From: Amorphophallus konjac
Lineage: Eukaryota; Streptophyta; Magnoliopsida; Alismatales; Araceae
NCBI GenBank assembly: GCA_022559845.1
Contig: CM040126.1
Span: 224,818,641-224,882,640 of the forward strand
Length of the DNA: 64,000 nucleotides
Direction: 5' to 3'
Position numbers and translations under genes: made by a program. Below are positions 1 through 11,015 of this stretch, piece by piece; positions within the stretch are counted from its first letter, which is position 1; each line of letters starts with the position of its first letter. The notes below the pieces were generated by a model, which saw nothing but the letters and a program-made list of their open reading frames with translations, did not search any database and had not been told where the DNA came from.

Positions 1-27
1 ATGTTCATGTCTATCCTCAATGCATAA

Positions 28-660
28 GCAAGTCTGTGCATGTTAGCACATTACACCATAAAGTCTGTGCATTTCTTTGTTTAGAGTCTGTGCACGTTTC
101 TGCCTTCGAAAAGTAAAGTCAGTGCATATTCATAGTCTGTGCATGTTTTGTTCTACCCACTAAGTCTGTGCATTTTCTGCTCTGGGCTAAGCAAGGTCGG
201 TGCATACACCTTCTGCGCTTACACAACGTCGGTGCATGCCTTTGTATGGAACGTATGTGCATGTTTCATCTCATACATGTATAGTCGGTGCAATGTGTGG
301 TTGTCTGCAAAATGGAAGTCTGAGCATGTTTTTCTCTTTCACACATAACGTCGGTGCTAGCTGCGTTATATGCTATACAATAGTCGGTGCATGTTTTGCA
401 TCTTGCATGAATAAGTCAGTGCACATTTTCCTTGTGCTAAAACAAGGTCGGTGCACATCCTTCAATATTAGGCAAAACAAGGTTGATGCATAGTTGCTTC
501 GTGCAGAACCAAGTTAATGCACACTTGCACACTGCACAGCTAAAGTCAGTGTACATTTCCTTTGTGCACACTGAAGGTTTGTGCATGATTTGATGAACAC
601 GTGCATAGGGTCCGTGCTCGTTGCGATTCATAAGTGCAAAACATTTCATCAAGTCTATGC
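28..660 (+). repeat. U3 short-period array with core AGTCNGTGCAT
   Basis: More than twenty degenerate units recur every ~25-32 bases, with cores such as AGTCTGTGCATG and GTCGGTGCATG. The same array is in the 3' LTR (about 27750-28470). It lies ~280 bp upstream of the TATA box, so it is in U3. The core resembles the AGTCCGGTG-type repeats known from Sirevirus LTRs; that comparison is from memory. A promoter-binding role is inference. Confidence 0.8.
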
Positions 661-938
661 ACTTCTCATAATTATCTGAGATGTCTTGTGAACCACCAAT
701 GCTAACTAAGTGTTTGACATATTGACGGGGACCTTACTAAAAACGCTCCAGAGAACCAGGACAAATGCTCATGAACTTTAAAGAAGGCATGTGGTCCAAG
801 ATTCATCCACAATAATGATTGGGCACGTGATCCAAGGAAAAAGCAAGACTAATATCGTGACACGTGGCCAGTGCAAGTAAAATCTGGACAAATTTTTGAG
901 CGGGAAACGTGGACTCCACGTGCTCGTCATCTGCTGCC

Positions 939-945
939 TATAAGA
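939..945 (+). promoter_or_regulatory. TATA box of Copia-A LTR promoter
   Basis: TATAAGA follows a GC-richer stretch and precedes an A/G-rich leader. The same motif is at 28776-28782 in the 3' LTR. Position within the LTR fits a U3/R boundary. Confidence 0.55.
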
Positions 946-1261
946 AGATGAAGATACAAAGAAAGAAAAGGATGACGGAAGTAGAGCAAAAATCGAGAGC
1001 AACATTGAGTGATTCATGAAAGAAAAGGAGTAGAAGAAAGGAAGATAAGAAGAGAGTAGTTCGTGAGAGCCCGTGAAAGAATACAAGAAAGTGTGATGAG
1101 AGAATAGCAGAGTGCCGTAGCAGCGAGAGTGAGGCATCTATTTATGATTCTGGCTTTTGGTTCAAAACCAAGCCAGTCCGCTCAGATTGAGCTACATTGT
1201 TTCGTTTCAATTTTCTTGTTCTCTTTTTAACTTTCTCGTTTGAATCCTTGTTTCTCAAGTT

Positions 1262-1460
1262 GTCAGTCAGCGGTTGTAGCAAGCTGTAAGGCTCAGCGGC
1301 AAAGGAGGATTCCTCTGGGTAGCATAAGCTATAAGGCTCAGCGGGAGCAAGCTGTGAAGCTCAGCGGTCTGGGATTGATTCCCCAAAGCTGTGGATCAGC
1401 GGTCCGTAGGGATCTAATCCCCAAAGCTGTGGATCAGCAGAGCAAAGCTGTGAATCAGCA
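1262..1460 (+). repeat. Tandem leader repeats, AAGCTGTGGATCAGC-like
   Basis: Seven or so imperfect units of the form (A)AGCTGTRARGCTCAGCGG or AAGCTGTGGATCAGCAG are spaced 20-40 bases apart, ending just before the two-hairpin element. They are also present at about 29100-29300. They lie downstream of the TATA box and would be in the transcript. Confidence 0.75.
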
Positions 1461-1465
1461 GTAAG

Positions 1466-1514
1466 CCACACTTGGTTTACGTGTGGGGTGGATGTAGGCT
1501 TGTGCCGAACCACC
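1466..1514 (+). other. Two-hairpin LTR RNA element, Copia-A 5' copy
   Basis: Hairpin 1 (1466-1486) pairs CCACAC with GTGTGG around a GGTTT-containing loop. Hairpin 2 (1487-1514) pairs GGTGG with CCACC, has the internal loop ATGTA opposite GAA, and an inner GGC/GCC stem. It lies about 530 bp downstream of the TATA box. Equivalents occur in all six Sirevirus-like LTRs of the window, with compensating changes in the stems. Confidence 0.7.
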
Positions 1515-1780
1515 TAAAACCACTGGTGTTCTGTGCATTTGGTTCGTGACCCCTGCTCATTCGCTTGCTTATGTGGTGTTTGCATTTTTGCTTCAATATC
1601 GCATAGATGATTGCTTAGGATCTCTTCGGTTCATTCGCATTCATCTTCTTCCGTGAGTTGAATTTAATTTTGCAGTAGTCTTTTATCATTCCGCTTCTAG
1701 TTTGACTGTTGTAGTTATTTTAGAGGGTTGATCTATTCACACCCCCCCTCTAGATCTAAGCATCCATCCTATACATCACG

Positions 1781-1793
1781 TGGTATCAGAGCC
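1781..1793 (+). other. Primer binding site (tRNA-iMet), Copia-A
   Basis: TGGTATCAGAGCC starts two bases after the LTR end. It is the standard plant initiator-methionine tRNA complement used to prime minus-strand DNA synthesis. Confidence 0.95.
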
Positions 1794-1833
1794 AAACTCT
1801 CCCATAGGGCTTCACATCCCGGAGAGATTAGAG

Positions 1834-4069
1834 ATGGATTCTAAAGGATTGGTAGCTGAGGGCCATTCAACTAGTAAACCACCATTCTTCAATGGTAGCG
1901 ATTATGCCTACTAAAAGAACAGGATGCAAGTGTTCCTCCGTGCTAAGGATTATGAGATCTGGAAGGTCGTAAGTAAAGGTCCATTCGATTTACCTCCAGA
2001 TGAGGAGTTCTGGACTAAGGAGCATATCTGAAAGTCCACCTTGAATTGGGGTGCCATTCACGCTATTCAATGTGCACTCCATCCCACTGAGTTCTCCAGA
2101 GTATCCTCCTGCAAAACCGCTAAGGAGATGTAGGATAAGCTGGAAGTCATCTATGAGGGGACCTCTCAGGTTATAGAGACCAAAGCAAATATGCTTGTCT
2201 CTGAATATGAGGCCTTCAAAATTAAGCCTGAGGAGTCCATCTCAGACATGTATGCTCGTTTGAATGTCATCACCAATAGTTTGAGAAGTCTGGGAAAAGT
2301 CTACAGTGATTATGAAGTAGTCAGAAAGATTCTAAGGTCCTTAACTCCCATTTGGCACCCCAAGGCCACCGTAGTTGAGGAGTCCAGGGACCTAGCTAAA
2401 ACCACTGTAGATGAACTCATCGGTTCTCTAATGACTTATGAGCTGAACCTTAAGAAAGTAGATGATACTGAGAAGAGAAGAAAACCCCTTGCTCTTAAAG
2501 CTAATTCTAGCAAAGGGTCATCCAGTGAGTATAGCAGCACTAGTTCTTAGGAAGATGCTGATGAGTTTGCTATGTTCACTCGGAAGTTAAAAAATTTCAG
2601 AAGAACGAAGGGAAAGGGATGAGAAGAAAGTATTTCTCTGGAAAACAGCAGCCCAAACACAGGTCAGAAACTGCAAAGAAAACTGACTCTATTGTTTGTT
2701 ATAATTGCAGAAAAGCAAGACATCTCAAGGCAGAATGTCCTGAACTCAAAGAGAAGCAGCCCAGGTGGAAGAACAAAAAGGGAAACGCTATGATTAGCAC
2801 CTGGAGTGACGAAGAAGAAGAAAGTCAGAGTGGCTCCTCTGACGATGAGAAAGAAGAAAGGATTTGCCTGATGGCAAAAGGCGATGATGAGGTAACTTCC
2901 TCGTTTGATAATTTTACACAAAGTGAATGGGAAAATGCATATGCTGAAATCCTTGAAAAATATGAAGACATGCGTAGGGAAAATAAACATCTGAAAAGGA
3001 AAGTGAATTCACTTGTTAATGATACTTCCCTGTCTGATAAAATTGCTTGTCTAAAAATTGAAAACTTAGAGCTGAAAAACCCTCTCGATGAAGCAGAATG
3101 TGGAAACAGTATGTTAAATAATTTGAGAAATGAAAATGAAAATTTGCAGAATACCATCGAAGAGCTGAAAGTGAAAATACACAAATTCCAGAAGAAACAA
3201 AGATTACAACTGAAAAATATGAAGCTGTCAATGGTGTGAATGAGGAACTGAAAAGAACAATTGAAAAACTTGAAAAAGAAAATCATGATAAACAAACCTC
3301 CCTTGAAAACATGACCCAAAAAACTGAAAACTTAAATGCCATCTTGGGAACAAAAATGAATTTTAGAAAAGAAGGATTGGGTTTCAACCCAACTAATAAA
3401 AAGAGGTTTGATGTGAAAACCACCTCGTTTGTGGTAGAAAGAGGGACATTTCAGCCCCCGATAAAAATGACTTCTAGAGGGAGTCATGATGAGAACAAAA
3501 GAAAAAACATTGAGACAATTATGCCCAGTGCCAATGACAAAGGCAAAGGGAAGATAGGGGTGGCTAATGGATCATGCTCATATACTTCCTCACGTCAGAT
3601 CAAAAGCCAGGATAAGGGTCAGTCCACTAAAGCCAAAGTTCAAAAGAAACCCAAGGCCAAAACCACAAAATTTTCACAGAAGGGTCTGGGTAGAACCACC
3701 TCTGGTCTAGTGTACTACCAGAATGCTCCAACTTACTCTGCACTCCACAACTCGAATCATCAGCAGAACTTGAAAGGTCAGAGTCACATGAGTCCCATGC
3801 AGTATTTCCAAAATTATCACAATCAGTCACAGTGGGCCCATCCTTGGAATTTTAATAGGCAGACCATGAACAATAACTTCAAGAGTCAGAACTCCTATGA
3901 CTATGTTAATTTCATGACCAGTCACTCTAAGGTCTATAGGTCACCCACTACTCCCAATGTCTATTGGACCAGCCACTGGCAAAGAAACTCTCAAAATGAT
4001 TTGAAAAAGAAAAGGCAGACCAAGCTGAATAACAAGAAATCCACAGTGCCTGAAAAGACACCAAAATAA
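1834..4069 (+). pseudogene. gag: Copia-A gag (capsid/nucleocapsid), broken
   Basis: An ATG at 1834 opens a frame with the typical copia gag start (SKPPFFNGSDYAY), stopped at 1909 and again near 2029 and 2131. It then stays open from 2191 to 2550. A frameshift leads to 2619-3239, which has a CCHC knuckle at 2697-2738 (CYNC-H-C; both usual glycines replaced by arginine) followed by a long Glu/Lys/Asn-rich coiled coil. Another shift leads to 3236-4069, a Ser/Lys/Gln-rich tail. After the stop at 4069 the same reading continues to the conserved WIPKH motif before protease. Gag would form the virus-like particle. Several stops sit where tryptophan is expected, as cytosine deamination would produce. 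Not functional. Confidence 0.88.
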
Positions 4070-4158
4070 ATGTGGATACCAAAACATCTTGTGTCTAGTC
4101 TACATGAGATAAATGCTTTTATGGGACCCAAGAAACTCTGGGTTCAAAATCATTACAC

Positions 4159-7100
4159 TTGATTTCCTTGCAGGTATGCCTGGCAGCCAAACAAAATCGA
4201 TGGTATCTTGACAGCGGCTGCTCCAGGCACATGACCGGGGATAAAGATAAATTTTGCATACTAGTGAAGAAGGATGTAGGTCATGTTACATTCGGAGGTA
4301 ATACCAAAGGGAAAATCATTGGATCAAGTAAAGTAGGTAAGTGTTCTTTTTGCTGTATTGACGAAATGCTGTTTGTAGAAGGCCTTGCTTATAACCTGCT
4401 CAGTATTAGCCAGTTGTGTGATAAAGGCCATAAAGTGATTTTTGACTCTCTTGCTTGCACAATTTTTGAACCTAATTCTGAATCTGTCAAATTTTTCGGT
4501 AAGAGAATAAATAACATCTACATAGTAGACTTAGATGATGCAGCACACTCTAATCTCTGCCTTAGTGTCAATAAAGATGACCTAGCTTATCTGTGGCATC
4601 GTAGATTAGGTCATGCTAGTTATAGTGTGCTTCATAAACTGAATAAGAATAGCATGGTAAAAGAACTACCTGAAATTTCATTCAAAAGTGACAATAAAAT
4701 TTGTGAGGCATGCACCCAATGTAAACAAACCAAAAAATCATTTAAACCTAGAACTGAAAATCTATCTTCCAAACCATATGAGCTAATTCACATGGATCTA
4801 TTTAGACCCACAAGATCTGTTAGCTTATCTGGTAAAAGATATGGCTTTGTGCTTGTCGATGACTTTTCTAGGTTCACTTGGGTTTTCTACTTGTCTCACA
4901 AGAATGATGCCTTTGAAGAATTTCAGGAGTTCTTTTATAAAATAAATCAGTCTAATGAGCATGGTATCTTAAGTATCTTATCTGATCATGGTGGTGAGTT
5001 TGTTAACTCACAATTTGACAACTTTTGTAGAAAAAAGGCATCACTCATAGGTTCTCCTCACCAAGGACTCTAGAGCAGAATGGAGTGGTGGAAAGGAGAA
5101 ATCGGACCTTAGTTGAGATGGCTCGAACCATGCTGGTGGAAGGCAACTTACCAAGAAAGTTTTGGGTAGAGGCTATCAACACGTCATGCTACATAATTAA
5201 TAGAGCCCTGGTAAGACCCAAAACACAAATGACTCCTTATGAGATTTTGAAAGGTATGAAACCCTCACTAGCTCACTTCAAGGTGTTTGGCTGTAAGTGT
5301 TTTGTTCACAATAATTCTAAACGAGACCTTGATAAATTTGAACCAAAAAGTGAACCTGGAATTTTTCTAGGTTACTCGAATCAGTCTAGAGCCTACAGGA
5401 TATTTAATCTCAACTCAAAAATTGTTGAAGAATCTCCTCATGTTGTCTTTGATGAGTCTGTAACTAAAACTGAAATTGATCTGTGCAGAAACAAAGATGA
5501 AGGAGAAATTCTAAAGAACGATGAAGATCCAAATGAAGAGTCTGCTGAGGAAGCTGAAGCAGAAGCTCCAAAAACTCAGGGGGAGGTAAATGGGAATTCA
5601 GGTAATTAGGTCATTAACCTCAAATTTCTTAGAGACCATCCCCTTGAGAATAAAATTGGTGATGTTAATGAACCAACGAGAACTAGAGCACATTTAAGAA
5701 TTGAAAATGAACTGAATTCATTTACTTTAGTATCTCAGATAGAACCCAAGAACATAGATAGTGCCCTTCAGGATGAACACTGGATTAATGCATGCATGAT
5801 GAACTTAGTCAATTTGATAGGAACAAGGTCTAGAATTTAGTTCCTAATCCATCTCATGGCAACTTAATAGGCACCAAATGGGTATTTCGGAATAAAACTG
5901 ATAAGCAGGGTAACATTGTTAGAAATAAGGCTAGGCTAGTTGCTCAGGGGTACAACCAAGAGTTTGGTATTTACTTTGAAGAATCATTTACCCCTGTAGC
6001 TAGGCTAGAAGTCATTAGAATCCTGTTGGCCACTGCATGCAGTCTAGGAATAACTCTGCAGTAGATGGATGTCAAATCTGCTTTTCTAAATGGAGAAATA
6101 AAATAGGATGTATATGTTAGGCAACCCCCAGGCTTTTAGTGTCTTGAATTTCCTGACCACGTGTACAAACTTGATAAGGCTCTTTACGGTTTGAAGCAAG
6201 CTCCCCGAGCTTGGTATGACAGGCTGAGCAAGTTCCTCACGGAAAAGGGATTCACCAGAGGTAGGGTCGACCAAACACTATTTAAAAAGGTATGTGAAAA
6301 GGAAATCTTGATCATTCAAATTTATGTAGATGATATAGTATTTGGATCAACCAATTTATCCATGTGTGAGGAATTTTCGGCTTTAATGACCAGTGAATTT
6401 GGGATGAGCTCAATGGGAGAGCTAAAATTTTTTCTTGGGTTGCAGGTATGTCAGACTGAAGAAGGAACTTTTATAACTCAAGAGAAATACATCAAGGACC
6501 TTCTTAAGAAATTCACGATGGAGAACCTCAAGGCTATAACCGCTCCAATGGGAGCATCTACCAGTCTTGATTCAGATCCTAAAGGTAAAACGGTAGAACC
6601 CAAATTATACAGAGGTATGATCGGATCCTTGCTATACCTTACTGCTTCTCGACCTGATATACAATTCTCAGTATGTTTGTGTGCTAGATTTCAAGCTTGT
6701 CCTAAGGAATCTCACTTAATAGCTATGAAACGGATTTTTAGGTATCTGTCTGGCACCTTAGACTTAGGCTTATGGTATCCTGCTAAGTGTGAGCTAGATC
6801 TGATAGCCTACACTGATGCAGATTATGCAAGGTGCAGGGTAGAGAAAAAAAGTACTAGTGGGTACTGCCATTACCTAGGTGGTTGTCTGGTGTCTTGGGC
6901 TTCTAAAAAGCAACACATTATTGCTCTATCTACAGTTGAGGCAGAATATGTTGCAGCTGGGAACTGTGCAGCCCAGGTTCTCTGGATCAAGCATCAACTT
7001 ATTGATTATCAGATAAAATTGGGATGCATTCCAATTCTATGTCATAATACTAGTGCTATTTCACTCACTAAAAATCCGGTTCATCACTCGAGGACTAAGC

Positions 7101-7276
7101 ACATAGAAATCAAACATCACTTTCTTAGAGATGAAGTCAGTAAAAAAGAAATTGAGCTTGAATTCATAAATTCTGAAAAACAAATAGCTGATATATTTAC
7201 TAAACCTCTGGGTAATGAGAGATTTAAATTCTTGAGAAGAGAATTAGGTTTATGTAAATTTCAGCATGGCATTTAA
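4159..7276 (+). pseudogene. pol: Copia-A pol: protease, integrase, RT, RNase H; broken
   Basis: The order is that of copia. Protease DSG lies at 4210-4218. A His-His/Cys-Cys integrase zinc finger (LWHRRLGH...CEACTQC) spans about 4591-4720. The integrase core has its first Asp at 4795, the second in VDDFSR near 4858 and Glu near 4996. A one-base shift near 5050 moves the frame to 5085-5609 (QNGVVERRNRT). The RT start at about 5870-6160 is riddled with stops, including three in the MDVKSAFLNG to PPGF stretch. From 6161 the frame is open for 371 codons: YGLKQAPRAW, the YVDD catalytic site at 6323-6334, and RNase H with YTDADYA and ALSTVEAEY, ending with ADIFTKPL. The open 3' half contrasts with the heavily hit RT N-terminus. 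Dead copy. Confidence 0.93.
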
Positions 7277-8305
7277 TATCTATTTCATGTTTGGATAAAG
7301 CATCTGATATGATTTGTGAATTCATGTTTGTTTGCCGTGGAATAAATTTACTGGTCTGACTGTAATTGATCCATGGTTTGTCTGGTTGAACATCCCTGTT
7401 TGAATAAATCCTCTAAATAGATAAGTCTCAATTCACTAAACTGAATAAATGACCTGATCTGGGTAAGAATGATTGAATGTTTGACTTCATTAATAAAGGC
7501 TCAAACCTTGGTCGCGTGATTACCTCATTAATATCACACATCTGTTATCTTGATTTCAGAGGTATATCAAATGGTATGTGGTGGAAAGACAGATTTAGTC
7601 TGTCTGAAAACCAATACTATGTGTTAAGGATTTACCTTCACCTAGTACCCTGAATCAAGAGTTCATCTCAACATTGCATTTCATTCCATACCATGTTGTG
7701 TCTAAAGTCTCATTTTTCACTACATGTCATGCATACTTGCATTTGAATTTGTGCACAGTCATGCATCTAGACCAGGTGATTGCACTGCATTTAGACAACG
7801 ATAGCTCCTTAAGTAAAAGGGAACATCTATGCATGCTGCAAGGTGTCAGGGGGAGTATTAACCATTTCTGTCTGTCTGTCCCTCAAATCCCTTCCACTCT
7901 ATTCTGGTTGATCTTCAAATTCCATTCCCTCTCTAACATATTGTTGACTCTTATGCAGAAATTGTGAGTTCTTCAATTATCTTTCCTGTCTGACATAATG
8001 GCAGTCTGATAATCAGTTCAAAATTTTAAGCAACAGAAATCAGACATCTTCTATTATAAGAATCCAACTTGCTTCTTGTATGAACTGATGGTTTAAATCT
8101 TATAATCTTTAGAATCCCAAGACTGCATTCAGTAAATAGGAATGTTGCTAACTGATAATAGTTCTCAACCCTAGTCTCATTACATGTTCGATAAAGTTTT
8201 CTTGTATCTGAAACTCGTTAAATTGATGAAATAATGGTAGAGAAAACTGAGTATGTGTATTGGCTATAAACAAGTCTCTCTAAATAATAAAAAGGACAGT
8301 AAATC
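7277..8305 (+). other. Copia-A 3' non-coding region, first part
   Basis: There is no convincing coding frame. The sequence is A/T-rich and contains a polypurine tract (CAGGGGGAGTA near 7846), one of several such tracts ahead of the 3' LTR, as is usual for Sireviruses. The envelope-like frame of some Sireviruses is not recognisable here. The region continues at 18165 after TR-GAG. Confidence 0.7.
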
Positions 8306-8310
8306 GAAAG
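8306..8310. repeat. Target-site duplication GAAAG, left copy (TR-GAG)
   Basis: GAAAG at 8306-8310 recurs at 18160-18164, directly flanking the TGTTGG...CCAACA ends of TR-GAG. Copia sequence on the two sides joins smoothly. Confidence 0.95.
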
Positions 8311-8646
8311 TGTTGGCCCAGACTAGATGGCGGACAAGAAGAGGGGTTGAATTATCCCCTTTACCTAGATGGCGGATTTAAAAATTCTCTTTACTGAACA
8401 CAGTGGAATTAAATATCAACTACTTGATTAGCCTAAACACATATAAGATTTAGCAGGTTCTCTCAATCTTTCCGATCTCACTCGTAATAACAATGCAAAT
8501 GTTAGAGAAAATTATGCCTAGTACGAATAACAGAAGTAGCAGTGTGCAGTGGTGTAGTGAGTAAAAATCTATTAAACTAACCTGTGAAGCGAGATAGAAG
8601 AAAGGGACAAACACACAGGCAATCACAAAGGACACGGAGATTTTTA

Positions 8647-8702
8647 GGTGGTTCGGGACCACAAGGGCTCCCTACGTCCACCCCTCACCCAACCGGGTGA
8701 GG
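8647..8702 (-). other. Two-hairpin LTR RNA element, TR-GAG 3' copy
   Basis: Read on the minus strand, hairpin 1 (8683-8702) pairs CCTCACCC with GGGTGAGG around GGTT. Hairpin 2 (8647-8682) pairs GGTGG with CCACC and has internal loop ACGTA opposite GAA with an inner GGGA/TCCC stem. The 5' LTR copy is at 15581-15636. Confidence 0.75.
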
Positions 8703-9362
8703 CTTCACTACACGCTATCGAAGTAGCAACACGGGGATGAACCTCAACCACACACACACACGCTGCTTCCGCAGCAATATCTACACACGGGGAAAATCCC
8801 CAACACGCTGCCACTGCAGCACACAACCACACACAGAATCGGGGAACACGCCCCGGACACTAATAACCACACGGAGTCGCAGCTCCGTCAACACACAACC
8901 ATCCACAGGGAAACTTTCCCACAATAATGCCCAGCACACGGAGACGCAGCTCCGCCCACACACTATGACTTTCTGAGTTTGAGAAAATGAAAGGATATAC
9001 AATGAACACCCAAACTATTTATCTATGCTCAGCTAAAAGGATAGAAACCTTTGTAAATCAAAGATAGATAACTCAAATAGATGCAAACAAGATGAAGCAC
9101 TGAACCCCCATGAGTAGAGAGAGGTTTAAGAAGATCTTCTCTAAGCCCCAAGTCGGAGGGTAGCCGGATTCCAATGTTGAGGACGTCCACGCGATCCTCT
9201 CTTCAATCCGCTTCTTTCTTTCTTCAATCACGAGCTCAAACTCCTCCTGGATGTAGATGATATCCGCACTCTTCTCCAGCTCCTCTCCTTTCCCTCTTTC
9301 CTTTCCTGCACAAGAACACAACGTTAGAGCTCCACTCTTATTGAAATCCCCAAATTCGCATC

Positions 9363-9372
9363 ATATATATAG
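9363..9372 (-). promoter_or_regulatory. TATA box of TR-GAG LTR promoter (3' LTR copy)
   Basis: CTATATATAT on the minus strand. The copy in the 5' LTR, which would drive the element, is at 16297-16306. The GTCGACC palindromes lie ~180 bp upstream of it and the U3 array further upstream. Confidence 0.6.
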
Positions 9373-9545
9373 CAGCATGATAAGTTGTGCAAAAGACTAT
9401 TATACCCTTGCAAAACCCTAACAAAACCACCCTAATATGTTCATTAGTAACTCAAGGGCAAGTGTGTAAATTTTCAGCCCATTTGGATGTGATTTGGTCG
9501 GGTTTCGGCGACTTACGGAAATCCCGCACGGTGCTGCGAACAGGG

Positions 9546-9724
9546 GTGGGTCGACCCACTTTGGAGGGGGGGTCGACCCATCTGCCAGACAGTTGCTGTC
9601 TGGGCAGATTTCACAGGGGGGGTCGACCCACTTACAGAGGGGGGTCGACCCACTTGGCAGACAGCAAGCAGTTAGGCTTTTTCTTGCCCAGGGGTCGACC
9701 CATTGAGTGGAGGGGTCGACCCAT
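9546..9724 (-). repeat. Six GGGTCGACCC palindromes in U3 (3' LTR)
   Basis: The perfect palindrome TGGGTCGACCCA or a one-base variant occurs six times in ~180 bp, mostly preceded by G runs. The 5' LTR has five copies at 16481-16638, one ~22-bp unit fewer. The position is proximal promoter, upstream of the TATA box. A dimeric DNA-binding protein site is one possible reading. Confidence 0.9.
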
Positions 9725-10341
9725 TAACCTAGAAACATGATCAAAAGGTTTCTAAACCATTTCCAAACATTCTAAACATGCAACCCAATAAATTAAAACA
9801 AGAATTGCATTAAAAATAAGTTCTCACCTTGTCATTCACGATTTTGAGAGCATAACCTGAAAAACTCAAAAAACCTCATCTTCATGATGCATGAAACACA
9901 TTTAATCTAATAACACCTCATAGAAGGTGTTCATGAAAACAACCCACACAATTGCCCAAAGCTTAAATCACTAAAGCATGAGAGCCAATGGAAGAACCCT
10001 TCAATTATTCAATTCCTAGAAGGAACCCATTCATGAATGCCAACCTTAAATCATATACGAGTGATATGCATGATAATAAGTGATGTGCATGAGAATTCAT
10101 TCTAAACCCGAATGGCATCAATTTATGTCCAACCAAAAATCATTCCTCCTCATTCAACATGTAAATCAAATGACTATGCATTGAAAATAAGATGTTCGCA
10201 TCAAACACATCATTTTCACAATAAGAGCAAACTTTCCACTTGAAATGCAGTCAATATAAGTCAAGTGCATGAAAAAGGGATTTTGACCCCAATCAAAACA
10301 CTATGAATATGATCCACTTTGTATATGCATGAAACTGAATG

Positions 10342-11015
10342 TATAGACTTGGAAACTTGAAGGCACAAGACAATGTATAGACTTGGTAGAAGGCCAATGT
10401 GTAGACTTGGAAGATAGAAGCCCAATGTATAGACTTTGAACTATGAAGGCCAATGTATAGACTTGATAGTGTGAAGGCCAATGTATAGACTTGGATTGAA
10501 GAAGGCCAATGTATAGACTTGATGTGTGAAGGCCAATGTATAGACTTGGATTGAAGAAGGCCAATGTATAGACTTGAAGTGTGAAGGCCAATGTATAGAC
10601 TTGAAGTGTGAAGGCCAATGTATAGACTTGGATTGAAGAAGGCCAATGTATAGACTTGATGTGTGAAGGCCAATGTATAGACTTGGTGGCCAAAGGCCAA
10701 TGTATAGACTTGATAGTGTGAAGGCCAATGTATAGACTTGGATTGAAGAAGGCCAATGTATAGACTTGAAGTGTGAAGGCCAATGTATAGACTTGAAGTG
10801 TGAAGGCCAATGTATAGACTTGGATTGAAGAAGGCCAATGTATAGACTTGATGTGTGAAGGCCAATGTATAGACTTGGTGGCCAAAGGCCAATGTATAGA
10901 CTTGATAGCCAAAGGCCAACGTACATACTTTGATTCCAAAAGGCAATGTGTAGACTTGGAGGATGAAGGCCAATGTATGGACTTGGCTGATGAAGGCCAA
11001 TGTACAGACTTTGAA
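10342..11015 (-). repeat. U3 tandem array, ~25 units of GGCCAATGTATAGACTTG (3' LTR)
   Basis: Units of 26-31 bp recur with linkers GATTGAAGAA, AAGTGTGAA, ATGTGTGAA, GTGGCCAAA and ATAGTGTGAA. A higher-order block of six linkers is duplicated. On the transcript strand the core reads AGTCTATACAT, which resembles the AGTCTGTGCAT core of the Copia-A U3 array. All long open frames across it are by-products of the repeat. Confidence 0.95.

Larger units (their letters stand above)
1..1778 (+). repeat. Copia-A 5' LTR (left end missing)
   Basis: It aligns with 27810-29618 at the other end of the element. It ends in CATCA at 1778, two bases before the primer binding site. By hand count the first ~350 bases differ from the 3' LTR at about six sites. 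The larger differences are a ~35-bp segment present only in the 3' LTR (near 28670) and small indels. The LTR contains a U3 repeat array, a TATA box, a leader repeat and a two-hairpin element, each listed separately. Confidence 0.93.

Noticed and set aside
10342..11015. Regular short repeats resembling a CRISPR array
   Set aside because: The linkers are not unique spacers but a few recurring words, the array lies in a plant LTR and is duplicated in the other LTR.
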